DNA of 15,165 bases from Candidatus Dormiibacterota bacterium (GTDB lineage: Bacteria > Chloroflexota > Dormibacteria > UBA8260). The notes below the pieces were generated by a model. That model was not told the DNA's origin and ran no database searches. It worked only from the letters and a program-made list of their open reading frames with translations. Made by a program: the position numbers and the translations under genes. This document shows positions 7,652 through 14,257 of the stretch, piece after piece (position 1 is the first letter of the stretch; the number at the start of each line of letters is the position of its first letter). Where the stretch lies: contig CATPBU010000022.1 in assembly GCA_955652455.1 (NCBI GenBank), positions 1-15,165 of the forward strand, read 5' to 3'.

Positions 7652-7676
7652 GGCTGAGAGTAGCACTATCCTGGCC
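7630..7676. promoter_or_regulatory. Overlapping divergent start region with CTATCC direct repeats (candidate MocR operator)
   Basis: Two near-identical copies lie in the same orientation: TAGCGCTATCCTTGGCC at 7630-7646 and TAGCACTATCCTGGCC at 7661-7676, 31 bases apart (about three helix turns). Between them the CATG at 7649-7652 holds both start codons. TATCCT (7636-7641), 8 bases before the regulator ATG, and TACTCT on the - strand (7662-7657), 5 bases before the exporter ATG, could be -10 boxes of leaderless messages. Each overlaps one repeat copy. MocR proteins such as GabR are known to bind spaced direct repeats, so this is the natural operator candidate. The repeats are seen directly; their function is inferred. 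Confidence 0.6.
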
Positions 7677-9071
7677 CTCGCCGCCACCCTGCGCACCCAG
7701 GCGGAACGGCTTCGTCCTGGCGAACGGCTGCCCTCGACCCGCGAGCTGGTGCGACGCCACCACGCCAGCCCGGTCACCGTGTCGCGCGCGGTGGCCCGGC
7801 TGGTCGCCGAGGGGGTGGTCACGACGCGACCGGGCGACGGCACCTACGTCGCCCGGCCCGCGCTCGCGCCGCGCCGCACCGGTGCCGACGTGTCATGGCA
7901 GACCACAGCACTCGGAGATCGCGTCATCGATGCCGCCGCGCTGCGCGTCTACCTCGAGCCGGTCCCGTCCGGGACGATCTCGATGGCCGGCGGCTATCTG
8001 CACGCGTCGCTGCTCCCGGTGCGCGATATGTCCGCCGCCCTGCAGCGCGCCTCTCGTCGACCTGACGCGTGGACGCGCCCGCCGCTCTCCGGGCTGCCGG
8101 CGTTGCAGTCGTGGTTCGCGGCCGAGATCGGCCCGTCCGTCGGCGCCGACGAGGTGCTGATCACCAGCGGTGGGCAGTCGGCGATGTCGGTGGCGATCCG
8201 CGCGCTGGTCCCACCGGGCGCACCCTTGCTGGTGGAGTCGCCGACCTACCCGGGAGCCCTGGCCGCGGCACGCGCAGCCGGTGTCAGGCCGGTGCCGGTC
8301 CCCGTCGACGAGGGCGGCATCCGCCCCGACCTGCTCGAGGAAACCTTCGCATTGACGCGCGCACGCTGCGTCTACGTGCAACCGCTTTTCCAGAACCCGA
8401 CCGGCGCCGTGCTCGACGCCGGGCGACGCCAGGAGGTGCTGCGCGTCGCCGCGCGTGCGGGAGCCTTCGTCATCGAGGACGACTTTGCGCGCTACCTGGC
8501 CCACGAGGGCGACCCACCTCGTCCTCTGATCCTCGACGATGACGAGGGTCGCGTCATGTATATGACATCCCTGACCAAAGCTGCCGCACCAAGCATGCGC
8601 ATCGGTGCGCTGGTCGCACGCGGGCCCGCGGCCGAGCGGGTGCGTGCGCTGCACATCGTGGACGCCTTCTTCGTGCCCCGCTTCCTCCAGGAGGCCGCGG
8701 TCGAGTTCGTCACCGGGCCCGCTTGGCATCGCCATCTCCGCTCGCTGCAATTGCTGTTGCGACGGCGCCGGCAGGCGCTGGTCGGCGCACTGGCGCGTTT
8801 CGCGCCCGACATCGACATCGAACAGGTTCCCCGCGGCGGCATGCACGTCTGGGGCCGCCTTCCCGACGACGTCGACGAGCGGCGTCTCGCGGAAGCATGC
8901 CGCCGTCAGGGCGTCCTGGTCAGCGCGGGCGGGCCGTACTTCGCCGCCGAAGCGCCGAGCGGTTACCTCCGCCTCAGCTTCGCGGGGGCCGCCAACTCTG
9001 ACGACCTCGAGGTCGCCGCGCAGCGCATCGCAGGCGCGCTCATCGCCGTCCGCGGCAGAATCACTGTGTGA
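7650..9071 (+). CDS. MocR-family regulator (GntR helix-turn-helix fused to PLP aminotransferase fold)
   Basis: This 473-residue protein has an N-terminal winged helix-turn-helix (about 5-70) with GERLPSTRELVRRHHASPVT and a DGTYV wing typical of GntR. A class-I aminotransferase-like domain (about 95-470) follows. The latter keeps SGGQSAMS, NPTG (249-252), EDDF (276-279), the Schiff-base lysine K310 in LTKAAAPSMRIG, and R441 in GYLRLSF, the substrate-carboxylate Arg position. It should therefore bind pyridoxal phosphate as an effector cofactor rather than act as an enzyme. The start is ATG 7650. The frame is open back to 7038, but that stretch is the reverse of the transporter gene. No ribosome binding site is seen, which fits a leaderless message. 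Its likely targets are itself and the divergent exporter-cupin operon through the flanking direct repeats. Members of the family control vitamin B6, GABA, taurine or ectoine genes; none of those enzymes is next to it here. Confidence 0.92.
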   Translation: MAESSTILALAATLRTQAERLRPGERLPSTRELVRRHHASPVTVSRAVARLVAEGVVTTRPGDGTYVARPALAPRRTGADVSWQTTALGDRVIDAAALRVYLEPVPSGTISMAGGYLHASLLPVRDMSAALQRASRRPDAWTRPPLSGLPALQSWFAAEIGPSVGADEVLITSGGQSAMSVAIRALVPPGAPLLVESPTYPGALAAARAAGVRPVPVPVDEGGIRPDLLEETFALTRARCVYVQPLFQNPTGAVLDAGRRQEVLRVAARAGAFVIEDDFARYLAHEGDPPRPLILDDDEGRVMYMTSLTKAAAPSMRIGALVARGPAAERVRALHIVDAFFVPRFLQEAAVEFVTGPAWHRHLRSLQLLLRRRRQALVGALARFAPDIDIEQVPRGGMHVWGRLPDDVDERRLAEACRRQGVLVSAGGPYFAAEAPSGYLRLSFAGAANSDDLEVAAQRIAGALIAVRGRITV

Positions 9072-9215
9072 TCGCACTGGTCGTCATCCTCGCCGAACGT
9101 GTCAGTGACAGGGATCACGAATTCGTCCTGCTTGCGGCGTATCATCGCGGCGCCGCCGCACAGGCCGTGCTCGCCAGGACACGGCTGCTCGATTCCGACA
9201 GGCTGGAGGACTGGG

Positions 9216-9653
9216 ATGTCTGAGGAAAACAAGCGAATCGTGAACCGGATCCCACTTGAGATCATGAACGAGGGGAAGGTGGAGGTCGTCGACGAAGTGA
9301 TGGCTGCCGACGCGATCGACCACATGCCGCCCGCTCCCGGGCTGCCACCCGGGAGGGAGGGGTTCAAGATGTTCGTCCAGGGATTCCGGAAGGCGTTCCC
9401 CGATCTGCACTACGAGGTGATCAGCACCATCGCGGAGGGGGATCTGGTGGCCACGGTTGCCCATGCCAGCGGCACCATGAAGGGTGAGTTCGCCGGCATG
9501 CCCCCGTCTGGCAAGACTGCGAAGTGGACCGAGATGCACGTGAGCCGCGTCGCCGACGGGAAGGTCGTCGAGCACTGGGGCGTCGTCGATCGGCTCGGCA
9601 TGCTCGAGGGGCTTGGCTTCGGACCTGGGTCGAACGGCCGTCCCGCGACTTGA
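9216..9653 (+). CDS. SnoaL-like (NTF2-fold) ester cyclase-type protein
   Basis: This 145-residue protein has the SnoaL-like pattern: an N-terminal helix ending in NEGKVEVVDEVMAADAIDH, then GLPPGREGFKMFVQGFRKAFPDLH, then the GDLVA and EMHVSRVADGKVVEHW strands near the C-terminus. The family forms an alpha+beta cone and includes polyketide cyclases, but most members are uncharacterised. His36 and the later Asp/His residues sit where family members place catalytic acids. The ATG at 9216 has GGAGG at 9205-9209, six bases upstream. It is 144 bases past the MocR gene with no clear promoter between them, so read-through or an own promoter are both possible. It converges on the VOC gene. The substrate is unknown. 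Confidence 0.82.
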   Translation: MSEENKRIVNRIPLEIMNEGKVEVVDEVMAADAIDHMPPAPGLPPGREGFKMFVQGFRKAFPDLHYEVISTIAEGDLVATVAHASGTMKGEFAGMPPSGKTAKWTEMHVSRVADGKVVEHWGVVDRLGMLEGLGFGPGSNGRPAT

Positions 9654-9658
9654 CACGA

Positions 9659-9675
9659 CGCCGACTGGCTCGGCG
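9659..9675. terminator. Hairpin between convergent stops
   Basis: CGCCGA-CTGGC-TCGGCG forms a 6-base-pair stem with a 5-base loop. It sits in the 25 bases between the stop of the SnoaL-like gene (9653) and that of the VOC gene (9679). The position suits a bidirectional terminator. No T-run follows on either strand, which is common in GC-rich genomes but weakens the call. Confidence 0.4.
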
Positions 9676-9678
9676 ACG

Positions 9679-10056
9679 CTAGGTGAACTGGATGAGGCCG
9701 ACGGTGTTGCCCTCGCTGTCCTTGAACCAGGCGGCGCGGCCAGCAGGATTCTCGGCGATGCCGTGGACTGTCTTGAGGCCGGGGACGTCGTACTCCTCGA
9801 AGACGACGCCGCGCGAGCGCAACTCGGCAACCTCGACATCGATATCGCTCACCCGGAATCCCATCTGGGTGTGGCCACCGCGGCTGGGGTTGGGGGTCGG
9901 GTAGAGCGCGAAACGCGTCCCTCCGCCGGCTTCGAAGAACACGCCGCCGGGCGACTCCTCCACCGGCGTCAAGCCAAGATTCTCCTGGTACCACCGCTTC
10001 GCCCGCTCCAGGTCTGCCGCCGGAAGGGTTGCGTGCACCGTCGCCAATCCAAGCAT
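9679..10056 (-). CDS. VOC (glyoxalase/bleomycin-resistance) family protein
   Basis: This 125-residue protein forms a single VOC domain built from two beta-alpha-beta-beta-beta units. It opens with a strand followed by LERAKRWYQENLGL, a family hallmark, and closes with the FKDSEGNTVGLIQF strand. His8 (TVHATLP) and the Gln/His positions on the middle strand (GGHTQMGF) could supply part of a metal site, and Glu/Gln near the C-terminus would complete it. The family covers glyoxalase I, extradiol dioxygenases and drug-binding proteins, and this single-domain member would act as a dimer. The ATG at 10056 follows a GAGGAGG ribosome binding site 8 bases away. It lies 76 bases after the sigma/membrane-protein pair on the same strand. 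TAGAGT (- strand, 10099-10094) could be its own -10 box, but no good -35 was found. Confidence 0.85.
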   Translation of the reverse strand: MLGLATVHATLPAADLERAKRWYQENLGLTPVEESPGGVFFEAGGGTRFALYPTPNPSRGGHTQMGFRVSDIDVEVAELRSRGVVFEEYDVPGLKTVHGIAENPAGRAAWFKDSEGNTVGLIQFT

Positions 10057-10132
10057 CGTCCCCGCCTCCTCGCTGAGCCAATCGACGGGCGCGACTCTAC
10101 CTGGAAATGCGCCGGGCCATCAGCTGACCGAG

Positions 10133-12385
10133 TTACCCGCCGACCGTCGTGGTGAACGCGCCTGCGAGCGCCTGGCCGTCGACGTCGAGCAGTCCGTTGC
10201 TGACCGTCAGCAACACCGGTGTGTTCGATGGCACGGTGAGAGTCACCACTGCAATGCGTCGCTCGGCGTCATACACAGCGGTCGTCTGCAACACCTGGCC
10301 GTCGCTCGTCGTCACCGACATCGCCGGTCCCACCGTGCCCGGCCGTAGGTCGCTGTCGAAGGCAACCTGGAGCACCAGCGCACCGCCGACGCTCGTCGGC
10401 GTCACGTGCACCACGTGCGGTCCGACCGGCTCGTCGTGCAGCGGTGCGACGGAGATCGCGCTCACCTGGAACGCCGTCCTGCCGGAGCTGGGCGTGAGCG
10501 TCAGCGACTCGTCAGCGAACGATGCCAGCTGGTGCACCACCGACGCGTCGATGATCAGCCGTGCCGTGGCGGCGATGGTTCCGTCCTGGTTGACAGCGGC
10601 GCTGATAACGTAGGCGCGCGTCAGGCCGTGTGGCGTCGCCTGCGCAGCGGGCAGGGACGGCATCGTCAAAGCCGAGATCGCCGCTGCATCGCCGCTGGTC
10701 TGCGCGTCGACGAAGGCCTGGAGCACACCGGCGGCACCGTCGGGCAGCGCGTTGGTCGTCCCCGGCGAGGGTCCGCCGGGCAGCAGGGCGGTCTCAGCCT
10801 GTCCGCTGGTGGACACGAGCGCGATGCGGTTACCGCTGCTGGTGAACACCGGGTGTATGCCGCTCGGTCCGCGAGCGATGATCGTGCCCGACGGCAGCGC
10901 ATTGATATCGAGCTGGTCACCACCGGCGGCAGGGTGGTCGATGATCGCAGCGCGAGCGCCCGTCTGGTCGAGCGCCAGGTCTGCGACATTGTCGGCGGGA
11001 TGGTCCAGCGGGATCGTCGCTGTCTGGTCGCGGCCCACTGGCGAGGTCCTCAGCTGGGCGATCGGCTGGCTGCCGTCGATCCAGGCCACGGTCTTGCCGT
11101 CGCCGCTGAACGCCGCCAGCGTCCGGCTCCCCGTCAGGGCGCGGCTCTGCCTGGTGGCGAGGTCGAACAGCGTCCCGTCCGCGCCAGCGCCACCGGCGAA
11201 CGCATGGCCCCCAACCGGGGCGAACACCACTCTGGTCGTGCCCGCGGGCAGGCCCACCAGGTGGGTCACATGGCCCTGCAGGTCGACGGTGAGGATGCGG
11301 TCACTCTCGGCCACAATGGCCGTGTCGGGGCTGAGCCATCCGGTCGCCAGCACCGGCACGCCGATGGTGGTGAGCACGGTGTTCCTGCCACCCCTGACAT
11401 TGCTCAGCACGATCTGGCTGCCCGATGCCGTGGTCACCGCCGACACCAGCCGCAGCCCGTTGGCGGACAGCGCGGTGCTCGACGCCGCGGGCCCGAGGTC
11501 GGTGGTCCCACCGGTGCCGAAGAGCACGCTGCGACTGGCATTCACCGGCGCTGCCACCGCCGCGGAGGGCGATGCCGACGACGACGGAGTGGCGGTGGGT
11601 GTGGGTGTTGCGCTCGCCGGCGGCGTCGGCGTGGTCGGGAGCGCGCTCGACGAGGTGGCGATCACCGACCCGGACGGTCCGGCGATCAGCTGCGTCCCCG
11701 CGTCCACTGGGCCCAGCGCGGTCGCGGTCAGTGTCATCACGGTCGGCGCCGGTGGCGGTGTCGGCGCGGTGCCGAAGTCGATGTGGATGTCGGCCGCGGC
11801 GATGGCCCCGTTGGCAGCCTGGGCTGCGCTGCGGGCGATGGTCACGGTGTACGGCGTGTTGCCCGCCAGCCGATGGGTCGGCGTGATCAGAAGGTTGTTG
11901 CCCTGCCACGCGGTGCTCACCTGGGTTGCCGGCCTGATGTGCAGCCCGGCCACGACAGCCTGGTGATTCATCGGCTGGCTGAACGCCACCGTGATCACGT
12001 TGTCCGGGCTCACCTGGTGCAGCTCGGCGACCGGCGAGCCGGCCGTCACCACCTGGTGATCCTGGATGGGCCTCATGATGCTGACCACCGCGGCCGCAGC
12101 AAGGGCGACGCCCAGCCCAGCCCCGCCCCAGGCGAAGTGCGACGGACGGCGCCACCACACTGGGCGGACGACGCGCTGGCGCGGAGCACGCTGGTTGCGC
12201 TCCGCCATGGCCGGCGCGCCGACGGACGCCTCGCGCATCAGCTGCGCGCGCAGGACCGCCTTGAACCGCGGGTCGAGCCCCGGGTCCGGCCGCGCGGATC
12301 GGACCAGGTGAGCAAGCTGGGTCAGCTCGGGGTCGTCCTCGAGGATGCCGTCGATCTCGGGATCGAGCCAGCGGGAGTCAGTCAT
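10133..12385 (-). CDS. Single-pass membrane protein with Ig-like and propeller-like exterior; candidate anti-sigma sensor
   Basis: This 750-residue protein is encoded directly after the ECF sigma factor and overlaps it by ATGA. A short cytosolic part (1-84, helical, acidic start, then LDPRFKAVLRAQLM) leads to one membrane helix (about 85-104). Outside, an SbsA-type Ig-like domain (about 120-206, with NVITVAFSQPMN and NTPYTVTIA) is followed by a Ser/Thr/Pro linker (about 245-285). Next comes a region of repeated short beta strands (about 290-540, with FAPVGGHAFAGGA, AFSGDGKTVAWIDGSQ and ALDQTGARAAIID) that looks like a WD40/TolB-like propeller. A mixed segment and a second Ig-like domain (about 655-750) end the chain. 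No Cys is seen, so the common zinc anti-sigma motif HxxxCxxC is absent. An anti-sigma role is inferred from the overlap with the sigma gene and the membrane layout. A secreted-domain protein merely regulated by the sigma factor is the alternative. Confidence 0.8.
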   Translation of the reverse strand: MTDSRWLDPEIDGILEDDPELTQLAHLVRSARPDPGLDPRFKAVLRAQLMREASVGAPAMAERNQRAPRQRVVRPVWWRRPSHFAWGGAGLGVALAAAAVVSIMRPIQDHQVVTAGSPVAELHQVSPDNVITVAFSQPMNHQAVVAGLHIRPATQVSTAWQGNNLLITPTHRLAGNTPYTVTIARSAAQAANGAIAAADIHIDFGTAPTPPPAPTVMTLTATALGPVDAGTQLIAGPSGSVIATSSSALPTTPTPPASATPTPTATPSSSASPSAAVAAPVNASRSVLFGTGGTTDLGPAASSTALSANGLRLVSAVTTASGSQIVLSNVRGGRNTVLTTIGVPVLATGWLSPDTAIVAESDRILTVDLQGHVTHLVGLPAGTTRVVFAPVGGHAFAGGAGADGTLFDLATRQSRALTGSRTLAAFSGDGKTVAWIDGSQPIAQLRTSPVGRDQTATIPLDHPADNVADLALDQTGARAAIIDHPAAGGDQLDINALPSGTIIARGPSGIHPVFTSSGNRIALVSTSGQAETALLPGGPSPGTTNALPDGAAGVLQAFVDAQTSGDAAAISALTMPSLPAAQATPHGLTRAYVISAAVNQDGTIAATARLIIDASVVHQLASFADESLTLTPSSGRTAFQVSAISVAPLHDEPVGPHVVHVTPTSVGGALVLQVAFDSDLRPGTVGPAMSVTTSDGQVLQTTAVYDAERRIAVVTLTVPSNTPVLLTVSNGLLDVDGQALAGAFTTTVGG

Positions 12386-12948
12386 CGGACGTCCTCCCTG
12401 TCGAAGGTGGCCACGTCCAACCGGTCACGCAGCCCGATCATGCCGCGATGAATCAGCAGCTTGATCGCGCCCTCGCTCTTGCCCATGACGATGCCGATGT
12501 CGGCCAGCTTGAGGTCCTCGCCAAGCTTGAGCGTGAGCGCGGTGCGCTGCTGCTCAGGCAGGGTGTCGATGGCGGCCCAGACCAGCGCTGCCTCGGCTTT
12601 CTGAGCGACACGCTCGTCGACCGGCTTCTGCGGGTCGGCAACGCCGATGGCGTCGTCAATATTCGACGTCGGACGGCGGGCGCGGTAGTGGTCGGCGATC
12701 GCGTTCACACTGATCTGGTAGAGCCACGCACTGAAGGGGTGACCGCTGGGTTTGTATCGGCCGATGGCTCGCAGGGCCTTGAAGAACACCTCGGAGGTGA
12801 CGTCTTCAGCGGCATCCTGGTCGCGCAACCGGCTGTATACGAACCTGTAGATCTGCCCGAAGTAGTGGTCGTACAGCTCCCCAAACGCGTCGGCGTCCCG
12901 CTTGGCACGCTCGACTAGTTGATCCTCATACGCCCGGGGAAGGGTCAC
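12382..12948 (-). CDS. ECF-type RNA polymerase sigma factor
   Basis: This 188-residue protein consists of sigma region 2 (about 20-92) and region 4 (about 122-176) joined by a short linker, the two-domain plan of extracytoplasmic-function sigma factors. Region 2 has DAFGELYDHYFGQIYRFVYSR, the AAEDVTSEVFFKAL core-binding helix and FSAWLYQISVNAIADHYRAR for -10 recognition. Region 4 has TLPEQQRTALTL and the LADIGIVMGKSEGAIKLLIHRG helix-turn-helix for the -35. The GTG at 12948 is preceded by GGAG (12960-12957 on the - strand) at 8 bases. The next gene overlaps by ATGA, so sigma factor and putative anti-sigma are made together. A candidate autoregulatory promoter is present upstream. I do not assign it to a numbered ECF group. 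Confidence 0.93.
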   Translation of the reverse strand: MTLPRAYEDQLVERAKRDADAFGELYDHYFGQIYRFVYSRLRDQDAAEDVTSEVFFKALRAIGRYKPSGHPFSAWLYQISVNAIADHYRARRPTSNIDDAIGVADPQKPVDERVAQKAEAALVWAAIDTLPEQQRTALTLKLGEDLKLADIGIVMGKSEGAIKLLIHRGMIGLRDRLDVATFDREDVR

Positions 12949-12978
12949 CGGACAAACTCCGGACGCATGTGAAGGGGC

Positions 12979-13004
12979 AACGTTCGGTGCGCGCGACCGG
13001 TTAC
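12979..13004 (-). promoter_or_regulatory. Candidate ECF-type autoregulatory promoter of the sigma gene
   Basis: Read on the - strand, GTAAC (13004-13000), a 17-base spacer and CGTT (12982-12979) match the general ECF pattern GGAAC-N16/17-CGTT with one mismatch. Transcription would begin near 12972. That leaves a leader of about 24 bases with GGAG in it before the GTG at 12948. ECF genes usually drive their own promoter. An unrelated -10-like TATAGT at 13059-13054 (- strand) lacks a -35 partner. Confidence 0.45.
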
Positions 13005-13202
13005 GGGTGCTGGCATGCGATCAGGGGTGCGGGATGTGACATTGCGCCCCGCGACTATAGGAGGGGTGTACCGATCGGCCCGGCAACCTAGCTCTCGCTT
13101 GGCAATCGATCGCCGGCGCGGCGACGACAAACCTGGCGTGGAGACTACGTACTAGGGCAAACGCGGTCGGGTGCGTCGCCCCACCAGCGGGCGAACGGTC
13201 GG

Positions 13203-13218
13203 GGTCGGGTAACCGACC
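13203..13218 (-). terminator. Short hairpin after the ABM-like gene
   Basis: GGTCGG-GTAA-CCGACC forms a perfect 6-base-pair stem with a 4-base loop, starting 3 bases beyond the stop (13222) of the - strand ABM-like gene. There is no T-run. It lies in the 273-base gap before the sigma gene, which otherwise holds only the sigma leader and no supported gene. It could equally be an operator. Confidence 0.35.
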
Positions 13219-13221
13219 GGG

Positions 13222-13533
13222 TCAGGCCCTGCTGGTCGCCACGTCGCGATGCTGGACGTTGGTCGCATCGAAGCTGATCTCGGTGGGCGGGGTGGCAAAC
13301 CCGGCCGCGCCGACCTCTGTGAAGCCCGGGATCAGGATGTCGTCGCGGAAGTGCTCCCAGGCGGCCTTCGACTCGAACAGGGCCATGACCACCCAGCCGT
13401 CGTCGGAGGGTCCTGACGCCTCGAAGATCTCTCCGGGGGTCATGCTGCCATCCGGTGGGTCGACCTTGGCGTTGACGGCCTCGAACTGCTCGCGGGTGCC
13501 GCCCTTGAAGGTGTGAATGATGCCGTAGGCCAT
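13222..13533 (-). CDS. Small ABM/dimeric alpha-beta barrel-type protein
   Basis: This 103-residue protein has the strand-helix-strand layout of ferredoxin-like dimeric alpha-beta barrels: YGIIHTFKGGTREQFEAVNA (strand plus helix), then DDGWVVMALFESKAAWEHFRDDILIPGF (strand plus helix). That resembles antibiotic-biosynthesis-monooxygenase (ABM) and related small proteins. No cofactor site is evident, as is normal for cofactor-free ABM members, so a catalytic role is not established. The ATG at 13533 is preceded by GAGGAG at about 6 bases. It is transcribed away from the TetR gene, and their promoters share the 115-base gap, so the regulator probably controls it. The C-terminal 10 residues are polar and probably loose. 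Confidence 0.75.
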   Translation of the reverse strand: MAYGIIHTFKGGTREQFEAVNAKVDPPDGSMTPGEIFEASGPSDDGWVVMALFESKAAWEHFRDDILIPGFTEVGAAGFATPPTEISFDATNVQHRDVATSRA

Positions 13534-13548
13534 CTTGATCTCCTCTAG

Positions 13549-13557
13549 TTATCCACA
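13549..13557 (+). promoter_or_regulatory. Perfect DnaA-box sequence TTATCCACA
   Basis: The nine bases equal the classical high-affinity DnaA box. It sits in the leader of the ABM-like gene, about 16 bases upstream of its start codon. No second box or AT-rich unwinding region is nearby, so an origin is unlikely. A DnaA-responsive control site or coincidence remains. Confidence 0.4.
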
Positions 13558-13564
13558 GGCGGCC

Positions 13565-13594
13565 ACTGTGCATTCGACTTCGGAGGCCTGTCAA
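13565..13594 (-). promoter_or_regulatory. Promoter of the ABM-like gene
   Basis: On the - strand TTGACA (13594-13589) is a perfect -35 box. An 18-base spacer and CACAGT (13570-13565) follow, a weak -10 with the conserved A and T. Transcription would begin near 13558, giving a leader of about 25 bases that contains the DnaA-box sequence and a GAGGAG ribosome binding site. Confidence 0.5.
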
Positions 13595-13616
13595 GCCGTC
13601 ACAAACAGGGCTTGAC
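13590..13616. repeat. Inverted repeat carrying back-to-back -35 boxes
   Basis: GTCAAGCC (13590-13597) and GGCTTGAC (13609-13616) are perfect 8-base inverted arms separated by 11 bases. Each arm includes the TTGAC core of one divergent promoter. It may be simply the result of two similar -35 boxes, or a second regulator site. Confidence 0.55.
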
Positions 13617-13639
13617 TATTTCTCTAATTACGTTAGATA
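13612..13639 (+). promoter_or_regulatory. TetR gene promoter with internal operator palindrome
   Basis: TTGACT (13612-13617), a 16-base spacer and TAGATA (13634-13639) form a good housekeeping-type promoter. Transcription would start within or just before the ATG at 13649, so the message is probably leaderless; no ribosome binding site is present. The palindrome TCTAA-TTACG-TTAGA (13623-13637) lies in the spacer and touches the -10, the classical place for a TetR repressor to block RNA polymerase. Confidence 0.65.
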
Positions 13640-13648
13640 CTTCGACCC

Positions 13649-14257
13649 ATGATAGTTTTTCCGATTCGCGATAGACGCGCCGAGCGTCGCGAGGCGACCC
13701 GCGCCGAGATCCTCGAGGCCGCATGGGCGCTGGCTCGCACCCAGGGCCTGGCTGGGCTCTCCCTGCGGGATGTCGCTCGGCGGATCGGGACCCGGCCGCC
13801 GTCGCTGTACTGGTACTTCGACTCCAAGCACGCGATCTACGACGCCATGTTCGCCGAGGGCAACCGCCAGCTCCTGCAGCGCCTGGCTGAGCAGGACTGG
13901 CCCGAGGAGCCGCGTGAGGTGCTGCGGCTGTCGGCGCGGGTGTTCGTGGAGTTCAGCACCGAGGACGTGGCGCGCTACCAGCTGATGTTCCAGCGGACGA
14001 TCCCGGACTTCGAGCCGTCGCCGGAGTCGTATGCGCTCGCCATGGAGGTCCTCGAGGAAGGGCGCGCTCGCTTCAGGGCGGCAGGACTGACCGACCCGGC
14101 CGATTTCGACCTGGCCACGGCGCTGATCGCCGGGCTGTCCGCTCAGCAGACGGCCAACGAGCCCGGCGGCGACCGCTGGGTCCGCCTCATCGATGAGGCC
14201 GTCGACATGTTCGCCGACCATGTATTTGGCAAGACAGCGCCGAGGAGCCAGCGATGA
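13649..14257 (+). CDS. TetR-family transcriptional regulator
   Basis: This 202-residue protein has an N-terminal helix-turn-helix (about 16-62) of clear TetR type: TRAEILEAAWALARTQGLAG, LSLRDVARRIG, PPSLYWYFDSKHAIYDAMF. The rest is a helical ligand-binding and dimer domain. The ligand is not predictable. The ATG at 13649 has no ribosome binding site but sits at the expected transcription start of the promoter above, so a leaderless message is inferred. The palindrome in that promoter makes self-repression likely, and the divergent ABM-like gene shares the region. The stop overlaps the start of the next gene as ATGA, so the enzyme gene downstream is in the same operon and probably belongs to the same response. 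Confidence 0.92.
   Translation: MIVFPIRDRRAERREATRAEILEAAWALARTQGLAGLSLRDVARRIGTRPPSLYWYFDSKHAIYDAMFAEGNRQLLQRLAEQDWPEEPREVLRLSARVFVEFSTEDVARYQLMFQRTIPDFEPSPESYALAMEVLEEGRARFRAAGLTDPADFDLATALIAGLSAQQTANEPGGDRWVRLIDEAVDMFADHVFGKTAPRSQR

Noticed and set aside
7652..7843. N-terminal extension of the EamA transporter
   Set aside because: It is antisense to the winged helix-turn-helix of the regulator, and the extension is Arg/Ser-rich and not membrane-like.
9100..9110. Palindrome TGTCAGTGACA upstream of the SnoaL-like gene
   Set aside because: Five-base arms are too short to separate from chance, and no promoter elements are placed around it.
11556..11660. Repetitive-looking GC-rich DNA suggestive of a tandem repeat
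   Set aside because: It simply encodes the Ser/Thr/Pro linker of the membrane protein; the unit is not regular at DNA level.
10406..12451. 681-residue + strand open frame opposite the membrane protein
   Set aside because: Its composition (Arg, Gly, His, Gln-rich) is typical of an antisense frame. The - strand reading has membrane, linker and Ig-like features and an ATGA link with the sigma gene.
12945..13130. 61-residue - strand frame upstream of the sigma gene
   Set aside because: It is Arg/Pro-rich, has no good ribosome binding site, overlaps the proposed sigma promoter and ends within the sigma start.
13549..13648. Possible replication origin because of the DnaA box and local AT-richness
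   Set aside because: There is only one box, the AT-rich part is explained by two promoters, and no dnaA, dnaN or rep gene is nearby.
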